Source of the DNA: Patescibacteria group bacterium
GTDB lineage: Bacteria; Patescibacteriota; Minisyncoccia; Phycocordibacterales; PALSA-1337
NCBI GenBank assembly: GCA_004298345.1
Contig: SCTV01000023.1
Span: 1 to 5,423 of the forward strand
Reading direction: 5' to 3'
Length of the DNA stretch: 5,423 bases
Shown here: positions 1 through 3,938 of the stretch, piece after piece
How the letters are laid out: each line of letters starts with the position of its first letter
Position numbering within the stretch: position 1 is the stretch's first letter
Notes under the pieces: model-generated
The model's input: the letters and a program-made list of their open reading frames with translations, nothing else
Told to the model about the DNA's origin: nothing
The model's database searches: none
Translations under genes and position numbers: made by a program

Positions 1-480
1 TTTTCAGCATTGTAATCTCTCTGTCAACGTATCCCTTTGTACTATAAAATTCTCTTGTCTCAGTATTTGGTGCAAATACACCCACTTGGACAATGTCACA
101 ACCCTTTGTCTTAAAATACTCTTCAAGCTTACTCATCAGAAGACTACCGATTCCTTTCCCTCGATAGGCTGGAATAATATAAAGCTCTCGAATCCACGCC
201 GGTTTAGAAGGAACAACTTCTAGCGTTCCTCCGCTAGACTGGGACTGAAGGTGGCCTGCGATACAACCGACCGCCGCATTATCTACTTCTGCAAAATAAA
301 TTTTGCCGTCTTTGTCGGCAATGGCCTGTAATAATGTTTCTGTATATACCTCTCCGTACCCCGTGGTACATATCTGCCATTGTAGTGGATCGGTTTCTAC
401 AATATATTTTGCAAACTTTCCATACAAGCAACCAATGTAGCTCTGTCATTTGGCACATATTCTCGAATAATCGTGTTCAT
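1..480 (-). CDS. GNAT family N-acetyltransferase, frameshifted and cut by window edge
   Basis: This encodes a GCN5-related N-acetyltransferase, which moves an acetyl group from acetyl-CoA to an unknown amine; the substrate cannot be predicted. The body reads openly from about 427 to base 1, giving roughly 142 residues. It contains the acetyl-CoA-binding motif A, ELYIIPAYRGKGIGSLLM (the R/QxxGxG/A loop is RGKGIG), followed by the usual FAPNTETREFYSTKGY region. The natural N-terminus, MNTIIREYVPNDRATLVACM, starts at ATG 480 but lies in another frame, which stops at TAG 399-397. The two frames join at the TTTT run 407-410 (AAAA on the coding strand), where one added base would give ..ESLQKYIVETDP.., a typical GNAT helix. 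So one base seems to be missing, either as a real mutation or as an assembly error. A start at TTG 427 is possible but would lose the N-terminal strand. The C-terminus lies beyond base 1. The family call is sure; whether the gene is intact is not. Confidence 0.85.
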
Positions 481-487
481 AAGCTAA

Positions 488-496
488 AGTATATCA
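488..496 (-). promoter_or_regulatory. Extended -10 promoter for the acetyltransferase gene, leaderless arrangement
   Basis: The minus strand reads TGATATACT, an extended -10 element (TG-n-TATACT, 5 of 6 against TATAAT), in the 24-base gap after the CapA-like gene. No good -35 is visible. The -10 ends 7 bases before the ATG at 480, so transcription would begin at or one base before the start codon. There is no Shine-Dalgarno sequence. Cotranscription with the upstream gene is also possible. Confidence 0.4.
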
Positions 497-504
497 AATT
501 TTTA

Positions 505-1596
505 TTAAATAGAGCGCGACACCAGCTCCCCCGACCTAATCTGAGATTTCAAATCTTCTGATACTGATGACACCTTGGCGAGAGAATCGAGGATGGTGGT
601 ACGGTCTTCAGATGACGCTACCGCAACTTCAGATTTAATAATAGAAATCGGAATCAGCCGATATGCACTCTTTTTCTTTGTATACCTGAGCTCCAAGGTC
701 AGCCCGTGCGTCGTATCGTAAGAAAAATCTTGATCAAACACAAAATTACCGAGTGAGTAGAAAATCGGCTTATTTTTATATATTTCAATCGGCTCTATCA
801 CATGCGGATGTGCTCCCACAACCACATCAGCACCCGCATCAATAAAAGCATGGGCTAATTCTCGCTGATTCGCTGTCATTTTTTTGTTGTATTCAATCCC
901 CCAGTGTGGAAACACCATTACCAAGTCGGCCTCGGTCTTTACTCTTTTTATTTCTGCGAGAACTTTGTCTAAATTCTGATACACAAATTCATGGAAACCC
1001 ACAAAAGCAATTTTTAAACCATTCACCTCGACTATTTTTGATAATTCCTCACTATTAAATGGATCGCCAAAGTACTTGATACCATTTTCAGATAAATATT
1101 GCCGAGATTGCCTCAAACCTTCTACTCCAAAATTACCACTATGATTATTCGCAAGAGAAAAAAGAGTCAAACCAAAATTTTTAAGCATTGGAATTACTGT
1201 CGGGTCAAAAGTAAACTCTAGCGGTGCGTTTTTTATACCCACCGTCTTTGACTTAAAATTTGTAAACGAACCCTCTAGATTACCCACCACGATATCGTGT
1301 CCTGAGAGTAGGTCTTTTATTTGTACAAACGGATATTCTTGACCATACTCATTCATTCGATACCTGACCCCACGGTCAAGCATCATGTCGCCGAAAATAA
1401 AAAGATCTACCAAGGGAATTTTGTGTATAATCGGCGTTTCTATCGCAGACAAGGCGTCTGCAACACCTTGTTCACCTATCAAGACAATCCTCGCATGCAC
1501 AATAGAAATAAAAGCGATGAAAAACAAAACCAAAAGCATCCACGCACATGCGAGTGATTTTACCGAGTCTTTTTGTTTCTCATTTCCATTCTCCAT
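505..1596 (-). CDS. CapA/PgsA family (PGA_cap) metallophosphoesterase-fold protein, membrane anchored
   Basis: A 363-residue member of the CapA family, named for a poly-gamma-glutamate capsule protein and structurally a calcineurin-like metallophosphoesterase; most family members have no proven substrate. Family motifs appear in order: FIFGDMMLDR (about 67-75), VGNLEGS (104-110), SLANNHSGNFG (147-157), HWGIEY (231-236), GAHPHVIEP (261-269) and FYSLGNFVF (279-287). The Asp, Asn and His residues in these are the expected metal-site ligands. A charged N-terminus (1-14) precedes a hydrophobic stretch (about 15-34) ending in VHA, so this is a signal anchor or a cleaved Sec signal, and the domain lies outside the membrane. 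The ATG at 1596 lies inside trmD, giving a 37-base overlap and suggesting cotranscription and coupled translation. The next in-frame ATG, Met20, would remove the charged n-region and is less likely. No other capsule genes (capB or capC type) are in view, so a role in capsule synthesis is not supported. Confidence 0.9.
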   Translation of the reverse strand: MENGNEKQKDSVKSLACAWMLLVLFFIAFISIVHARIVLIGEQGVADALSAIETPIIHKIPLVDLFIFGDMMLDRGVRYRMNEYGQEYPFVQIKDLLSGHDIVVGNLEGSFTNFKSKTVGIKNAPLEFTFDPTVIPMLKNFGLTLFSLANNHSGNFGVEGLRQSRQYLSENGIKYFGDPFNSEELSKIVEVNGLKIAFVGFHEFVYQNLDKVLAEIKRVKTEADLVMVFPHWGIEYNKKMTANQRELAHAFIDAGADVVVGAHPHVIEPIEIYKNKPIFYSLGNFVFDQDFSYDTTHGLTLELRYTKKKSAYRLIPISIIKSEVAVASSEDRTTILDSLAKVSSVSEDLKSQIRSGELVSRSI

Positions 1597-2261
1597 TCGT
1601 CAATTTTTTTATGATCTCCAGAAAGTAACACTTTTGGCACTTTATACTTCTTATTTTTGTAAACAATAGTCTCTGGACGAGTATATGTGTCTGGACTTGA
1701 TACCCTCGCCTCTTCGCGTGACGCAAAATCTCCAAGCACGCCTTCTACCTGTCTTGCAATACAGTCTATCACAAGCATCGCTGGAAGCTCTCCACCAGTC
1801 AGTACAAATGGTCCTACCGAAACTTCTTCCATTTTAAATACTTTTTTGACTCGCGCATCAATACCTTCGTAGCGACCACAGACGAGAATAATGTTTTTTA
1901 CAGTATCGGAAAATTTCTTTGCAGTAGCAGTATCAAACTGTTTGCCATCCGGAGTAAACCAGAGAATCTTGGTTGATAGTTTATAGTTTTTAGTCTTTAG
2001 TTTTGAAGTCTTGATAGCGGACTCAATAGCTTTTACCACTGGCAAAGCTTCGATCACCATTCCCGGTCCTCCACCATACGGCTTATCATCCACTCGTCTT
2101 TCAGAATATGTTTGGGGACGATTCTTGGGCTGTACAGCAAAATCCCGAGGGTTATAAAATTTCACAGCAATCTTTTTATCCTCTATCGCCCGCTTCAAAA
2201 TAGACTCGCCGAGGTACGAGCTAAATGATTCTGGAAATAGTGTGATGATATGGAAATTCAT
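1560..2261 (-). CDS. trmD: tRNA (guanine-37-N1)-methyltransferase TrmD
   Basis: TrmD uses S-adenosylmethionine to methylate G37 of tRNAs that read CNN codons, which prevents +1 frameshifting; it is normally essential. At 233 residues it is slightly short for the family, mainly because the C-terminal tail ends soon after the DEWR motif. It starts MNFHIITLFPESF. It has PYGGGPGM (61-68), VCGRYEGID (127-135) and SVGPFVLTGGELPAM (148-162), which form the SPOUT trefoil-knot cofactor site, then YTRPE (193-197) and VPKVLLSGDHKKIDEWR (208-224). Two things are odd. Residues 84-98 are a Lys/Thr-rich stretch partly encoded by a repeat. The loop that holds the catalytic Asp (Asp169 in the E. coli and H. 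influenzae enzymes) reads SREEARVSSPD and is about four residues shorter than in E. coli as I remember it. The gene lies downstream of rpsP and khpA as in many bacteria, but without rimM, and it overlaps the CapA-like gene. The start has no Shine-Dalgarno sequence. Confidence 0.96.
   Translation of the reverse strand: MNFHIITLFPESFSSYLGESILKRAIEDKKIAVKFYNPRDFAVQPKNRPQTYSERRVDDKPYGGGPGMVIEALPVVKAIESAIKTSKLKTKNYKLSTKILWFTPDGKQFDTATAKKFSDTVKNIILVCGRYEGIDARVKKVFKMEEVSVGPFVLTGGELPAMLVIDCIARQVEGVLGDFASREEARVSSPDTYTRPETIVYKNKKYKVPKVLLSGDHKKIDEWRMEMRNKKTR
1979..2002 (-). repeat. 24-base dispersed repeat, copy A, in frame inside trmD
   Basis: This stretch matches 2276-2299 at 23 of 24 positions; the only difference is T at 1990 against G at 2287. 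On the minus strand it is made of degenerate ACTAAA-type units. Inside trmD it supplies codons for roughly L88 to K94 (LKTKNYK) without breaking the frame, in a loop where TrmD proteins vary in length. Confidence 0.7.
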
Positions 2262-2275
2262 ACGGGCGGTTAATG

Positions 2276-2299
2276 GTTTATAGTTTGTAGTCTTTAGTT
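2276..2299 (-). repeat. 24-base dispersed repeat, copy B, in the trmD leader
   Basis: Second copy of the repeat at 1979-2002, in the same orientation, 297 bases away and 14 bases upstream of the trmD ATG. It contains TATAAA on the minus strand, the best -10 candidate for trmD, so the element may carry part of the promoter. Confidence 0.7.
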
Positions 2300-2305
2300 A
2301 ATTAA
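2277..2305 (-). promoter_or_regulatory. Possible trmD promoter
   Basis: The minus strand has TTAATT (2305-2300), a 17-base spacer and TATAAA (2282-2277). The -10 is good (5 of 6) and the -35 weak (3 of 6). The predicted start, near 2270, would leave a leader of about 9 bases with no Shine-Dalgarno sequence. A terminator sits directly upstream, so trmD needs its own promoter, which makes this weak candidate more plausible. Confidence 0.4.
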
Positions 2306-2325
2306 AAAACTCGATTATCTCGAGT
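2302..2325 (-). terminator. Intrinsic terminator after the Cys-rich gene
   Basis: On the minus strand, ACTCGA (2325-2320), loop GATAA and TCGAGT (2314-2309) form a 6-bp stem followed by a run of T (2309-2304). It begins 10 bases after the stop codon at 2336 and would separate this gene from trmD. The stem is short, so the strength is uncertain. Confidence 0.6.
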
Positions 2326-2335
2326 GGTGATGTGC

Positions 2336-2653
2336 TTAGTTTTGAGGATTGCCACCGAGACCCAGATCAGATGAAAGCACCAGCTCCAGGAAATCAGGAC
2401 CCTCCGCTTCAAGTCTCGGCATCAGCCTTCGAGTCTCAGCCCAAGCCGCAGCAGCCGAAAGAAAAACCATGCAGGTGTTTTTGACTTCCTTGCATCCTTG
2501 ACACACAGGTGGTGGATTGGCCTTTAGAAGATGTGGCACATGATCGAGAAACACCTCAACCACAGCAACACCTTCCGCAAAAGGCACCCTGCAGGTTTTG
2601 CACATACATTTGACACCTTTGGGTGGAATCAGAACATTGAGATGAATCTCCAT
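2336..2653 (-). CDS. Small Cys-rich protein with two CxxC pairs, possible zinc-binding protein
   Basis: I do not recognise this 105-residue protein. The Cys residues are C16, C18, C21, C51, C54 and C61. The pairs C18-x2-C21 (CKTC) and C51-x2-C54 (CQGC), about 30 residues apart, look like the four ligands of a zinc ribbon. The C-terminal half (about 66-95) is Ala/Leu/Glu-rich and probably helical. No signal peptide or membrane segment is visible. Evidence that it is a real gene: a strong promoter (TTGACA-17-TATCTT), the only Shine-Dalgarno-like sequence in the window, a terminator 10 bases after the stop, and a large hairpin terminator upstream. By hand count, 2341-2640 is about 51% GC, while two sample lines of the CapA-like gene are 33-37%. 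The unit sits where rimM is usual between khpA and trmD, but the protein is too short for RimM and shows none of its features. The composition and the self-contained layout suggest insertion or transfer. Confidence 0.7.
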   Translation of the reverse strand: MEIHLNVLIPPKGVKCMCKTCRVPFAEGVAVVEVFLDHVPHLLKANPPPVCQGCKEVKNTCMVFLSAAAAWAETRRLMPRLEAEGPDFLELVLSSDLGLGGNPQN

Positions 2654-2659
2654 AAATCG

Positions 2660-2665
2660 CCCTTT
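2660..2665 (-). promoter_or_regulatory. Ribosome binding site of the Cys-rich gene
   Basis: AAAGGG lies 6 bases before the ATG at 2653 and supports this start. None of the other six starts in the window has a comparable sequence at this distance, so the gene stands apart in how it is translated. Confidence 0.5.
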
Positions 2666-2677
2666 CGTCTAATTCAG

Positions 2678-2706
2678 AAGATACCATACAAAAAAGTCTG
2701 TGTCAA
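2678..2706 (-). promoter_or_regulatory. Sigma-70-type promoter of the Cys-rich gene
   Basis: TTGACA (2706-2701, perfect -35), a 17-base spacer and TATCTT (2683-2678, 4 of 6). Transcription would start near 2671, giving a leader of about 18 bases that includes the AAAGGG site. The -35 begins inside the T tract of the hairpin terminator just upstream, so terminator and promoter are fused back to back. Confidence 0.65.
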
Positions 2707-2748
2707 AACAAAATCCAGCCGGCGAGTACGCCGGCTGGATTTTGTTTT
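2705..2748. terminator. 20-bp perfect inverted repeat, bidirectional intrinsic terminator
   Basis: The arms 2705-2724 and 2729-2748 are perfect reverse complements around the 4-base loop AGTA. The core is GC-rich (CCAGCCGGCG/CGCCGGCTGG). The outer arms are A-rich on one side and T-rich on the other, so a T tract follows the GC stem in both directions. On the minus strand it lies 43 bases past the khpA stop and should end the rpsP-khpA transcript before the promoter of the next gene. Confidence 0.88.
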
Positions 2749-2750
2749 TA

Positions 2751-2778
2751 GAAAATTGAAAATTGATACTTGAAAATT
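2751..2778. repeat. Short A/T-rich direct repeat (GAAAATT x3)
   Basis: GAAAATT occurs at 2751-2757, 2758-2764 and 2772-2778, in the 42-base space between the terminator and the khpA stop. It has no coding role. It may be a slippage product or a small dispersed element, but the three copies are short and the region is A/T-rich. Confidence 0.45.
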
Positions 2779-2790
2779 TATTGCGTTTCC

Positions 2791-3099
2791 TTAAATTTTC
2801 ATATCGTTCAAGGCCTCGTCAATAGACTTATCTGTACGTTCTCGTGGAAGCGCACCAGCAGGCTCATTGATCTTGAGATTTACTCGAGCGTTATTTTTCA
2901 TACCTACCACTCGAAGCAAGGTTCGAATCGCCTTTGCAGTATTGCCCGTGCGGCCGATGACTTTTCCCATATCTACAGGATTGACCTCGAGAGTCATGAG
3001 CACACCCATTTCATCGACAGATCGCAAAATCTTTACATCATTTGGATTATCTACAAGTGCCTTCACTACATACTCCAAAAACTTTACATCGTTTTCCAT
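2791..3099 (-). CDS. khpA: KH domain RNA-binding protein KhpA (YlqC family)
   Basis: This 102-residue protein has a single type II KH fold. The start, FLEYVVKALVDNPNDV, is typical of KhpA, and VNPVDMGKVIGRTGNTAKAI (39-58) carries the GxxG RNA-binding loop (GRTG, 49-52). KhpA proteins are usually about 75-90 residues. Here an extra tail of roughly 25 residues follows the domain (NEPAGALPRERTDKSIDEAL), charged and perhaps helical. In other bacteria KhpA works with KhpB/EloR as an RNA chaperone linked to cell division and small-RNA binding; whether a KhpB partner exists here cannot be seen. It follows rpsP, the common gene order, but with a 151-base gap that holds a hairpin and a possible extra promoter. 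There is no Shine-Dalgarno sequence before the ATG at 3099. A perfect terminator lies downstream. Confidence 0.93.
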   Translation of the reverse strand: MENDVKFLEYVVKALVDNPNDVKILRSVDEMGVLMTLEVNPVDMGKVIGRTGNTAKAIRTLLRVVGMKNNARVNLKINEPAGALPRERTDKSIDEALNDMKI

Positions 3100-3191
3100 C
3101 TTTTTGTATTTAAATTAACTAACCTTATCAGTCTTATAATCGAATTGTATCTTTTGCCGGAATACTCGACCACTAGTTTCCCGCGACTTTA

Positions 3192-3200
3192 ATTGTATCA
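3192..3200 (-). promoter_or_regulatory. Possible extended -10 promoter for khpA
   Basis: The minus strand reads TGATACAAT (TG-n-TACAAT, 5 of 6) in the rpsP-khpA gap, without a well-spaced -35. A TTGACA at 3206-3201 is too close to serve this -10. If used, it would give khpA a leader of about 85 bases and expression apart from rpsP. Confidence 0.3.
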
Positions 3201-3209
3201 TGTCAAACG

Positions 3210-3227
3210 GCGCCCATATATAGGCGC
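3210..3227 (-). promoter_or_regulatory. GC-rich hairpin after rpsP, weak terminator or attenuator
   Basis: GCGCC (3227-3223) pairs with GGCGC (3214-3210) around an 8-base AT-rich loop; a G-U pair can extend the stem on the minus RNA. It begins 23 bases after the rpsP stop but is followed by only three T. It more likely acts as a partial terminator or 3'-end stabiliser between rpsP and khpA than as a full stop. Confidence 0.4.
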
Positions 3228-3250
3228 TGTGTATAACCCAAAATGAGAGA

Positions 3251-3631
3251 TTATGCCTTTGGAGCCTCGGCAGGAGCCAGGGTTTCTACTGGAGCTGGTG
3301 CAGGAGCTGTAGCTGGAGCTTCTGCTGGTTTTGCAGCTTCGGCTTTTACAATAGCTTTCTTGAGTGGTAATACATTTTTCTTTTTGCCGTCGATCACTTT
3401 CTTGCCCACAAGAAAATTGTGTACTGTATCTGAAACCTGAGCACCTTTTGAGATCCAATATTTTACTTTTTCAACATCAAACTGTTTAATATCATTTTCT
3501 CGTCGGCTATCAAATGAGCCGAGTACTTCGAGAGACTTACCGCTCTTTGGTCCGTTTTTTGAGTCAGTCAAAACAAGCCGGAATGTCGGTTCGTGCTTTC
3601 TTCCCACTCGCTGTAATCTTATTTTTAGCAT
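3251..3631 (-). CDS. rpsP: 30S ribosomal protein S16 with Ala/Pro-rich C-terminal tail
   Basis: S16 (bS16) binds 16S rRNA and helps assemble the 30S body. The protein has 126 residues, against about 80-90 in most bacteria. The core is residues 1 to about 95: the start MLKIRLQRVGRKHEPTFRLV is diagnostic, followed by EVLGSFDSR, VEKVKYWISKGAQVSDTV and a basic end. The last 30 or so residues are low complexity (AEAAKPAEAPATAPAPAPVE...), encoded by repeated GGAGCT/GCAGGAGC-like units on the plus strand. Such tails are common on ribosomal proteins of this type of organism and are probably disordered. It is the first gene of the minus-strand cluster, with a strong promoter that ends 7 bases before the ATG and no ribosome binding site, so the mRNA is probably leaderless. 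A second open frame on the same strand over the tail (3198-3458) is a shadow. Confidence 0.97.
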   Translation of the reverse strand: MLKIRLQRVGRKHEPTFRLVLTDSKNGPKSGKSLEVLGSFDSRRENDIKQFDVEKVKYWISKGAQVSDTVHNFLVGKKVIDGKKKNVLPLKKAIVKAEAAKPAEAPATAPAPAPVETLAPAEAPKA

Positions 3632-3638
3632 GAGGGAT

Positions 3639-3667
3639 ATACTATCAGAAGAGGGCCCTCAGGTCAA
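3639..3667 (-). promoter_or_regulatory. rpsP promoter, probably giving a leaderless mRNA
   Basis: TTGACC (3667-3662, 5 of 6), a 17-base spacer and TAGTAT (3644-3639, 4 of 6), with a TG-n extension before the -10 (TGATAGTAT). The -10 ends 7 bases before the ATG at 3631, so transcription would begin at 3632 or 3631, on or next to the A of the start codon. It is among the best-matching promoters in the window. Confidence 0.65.
3651..3660. promoter_or_regulatory. Perfect 10-bp palindrome in the rpsP promoter spacer
   Basis: GAGGGCCCTC is its own reverse complement and lies wholly between the -35 and -10 of the rpsP promoter. This is a position from which a dimeric repressor could block polymerase. 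No regulator is known, and a 10-bp palindrome can occur by chance. Confidence 0.3.
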
Positions 3668-3675
3668 ATGCTTCC

Positions 3676-3869
3676 CGATTTATAAGGAGCAGAGCGACTA
3701 TATAAATCGAGGACACCGAGGTATTTCCCTCGGTGAAGGCCAATCTGACGCCAAAGGCGACAAATCGATGTACCACGATTTTTCAGTAGAAAATCCTCTG
3801 GTTGAAGTCTCTTTTTGGTCTTTACTGCTCCGTGACACCAGAAATTTTTTACTAAAAATTTCTGGTGTC
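3676..3869. other. Hairpin-rich segment between rpsP and rnr, candidate structured RNA or palindromic elements
   Basis: Successive inverted repeats fill this stretch: 3676-3684 with 3701-3709 (9 bp, 16-base loop); 3714-3721 with 3728-3735 (8 bp, CACCGAGG/CCTCGGTG, 6-base loop); 3749-3752 with 3756-3759 (4 bp); 3762-3767 with 3776-3781 (6 bp); and 3834-3849 with 3854-3869 (16 bp). The 6-base element CGATTT/AAATCG occurs four times, so other pairings are possible. It is not a tRNA, and I do not recognise an RNase P, tmRNA or SRP consensus. The strand is unknown. A 77-codon minus-strand frame over it (3664-3897) does not look like a protein. It may be a non-coding RNA, a regulatory region for the divergent genes, or inserted repeats. 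Confidence 0.4.
3834..3869. repeat. 16-bp perfect inverted repeat, possible bidirectional terminator
   Basis: The arms 3834-3849 and 3854-3869 pair perfectly around the loop TACT, with GACACCAG at the base and five A-T pairs next to the loop. No T run follows on either strand, unlike the terminator at 2705-2748. It is therefore better seen as a stable RNA hairpin or palindromic element than as a standard terminator. It ends 21 bases before the rnr -35. Confidence 0.75.
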
Positions 3870-3890
3870 TTAAATGCAAATACCCTAAAA

Positions 3891-3920
3891 TTAACATTGT
3901 GCTTCTCCCTCTTTTATGCT
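3891..3920 (+). promoter_or_regulatory. Promoter of the RNase R gene
   Basis: TTAACA (3891-3896, 5 of 6), an 18-base spacer and TATGCT (3915-3920, 4 of 6). The predicted start near 3927 leaves a leader of about 12 bases before the ATG at 3939, with no Shine-Dalgarno sequence. An alternative -10, TACACT at 3920-3925, could pair with TTGTGC at 3897-3902. Confidence 0.5.
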
Positions 3921-3938
3921 ACACTACGCAACATATTT

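Noticed and set aside
334..561. 75-codon plus-strand frame over the acetyltransferase start and the CapA end
   Set aside because: It crosses two genes in antisense and has no promoter or family resemblance.
2770..3192. 140-codon plus-strand frame over khpA
   Set aside because: It is antisense to a clear KH-domain gene and has no recognisable motif.
3201..3206. TTGACA as a -35 for a khpA promoter
   Set aside because: At 16-18 bases downstream there is no -10-like hexamer (CGGGAA at 17); the nearby TACAAT is only 3 bases away, too close to pair with it.
3255..3340. GGAGCT/GCAGGAGC-like tandem units as a possible CRISPR or minisatellite
   Set aside because: The units are irregular, without spacers, and are explained by codons for the Ala/Pro/Glu tail of S16.
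3198..3458. 86-codon minus-strand frame overlapping the rpsP tail
   Set aside because: It is a Ser/Arg/Cys-rich translation of the repetitive rpsP tail in another frame, starting within the S16 coding region.
3676..3735. Possible tRNA in the hairpin-rich segment
   Set aside because: There is no cloverleaf order, no T-arm GTTCRANNC-type motif, and stem lengths do not fit.
3664..3897. 77-codon open frame on the minus strand between rpsP and rnr
   Set aside because: It runs through all the hairpins, has no domain-like pattern, no ribosome binding site or promoter, and its sequence is dictated by the inverted repeats.
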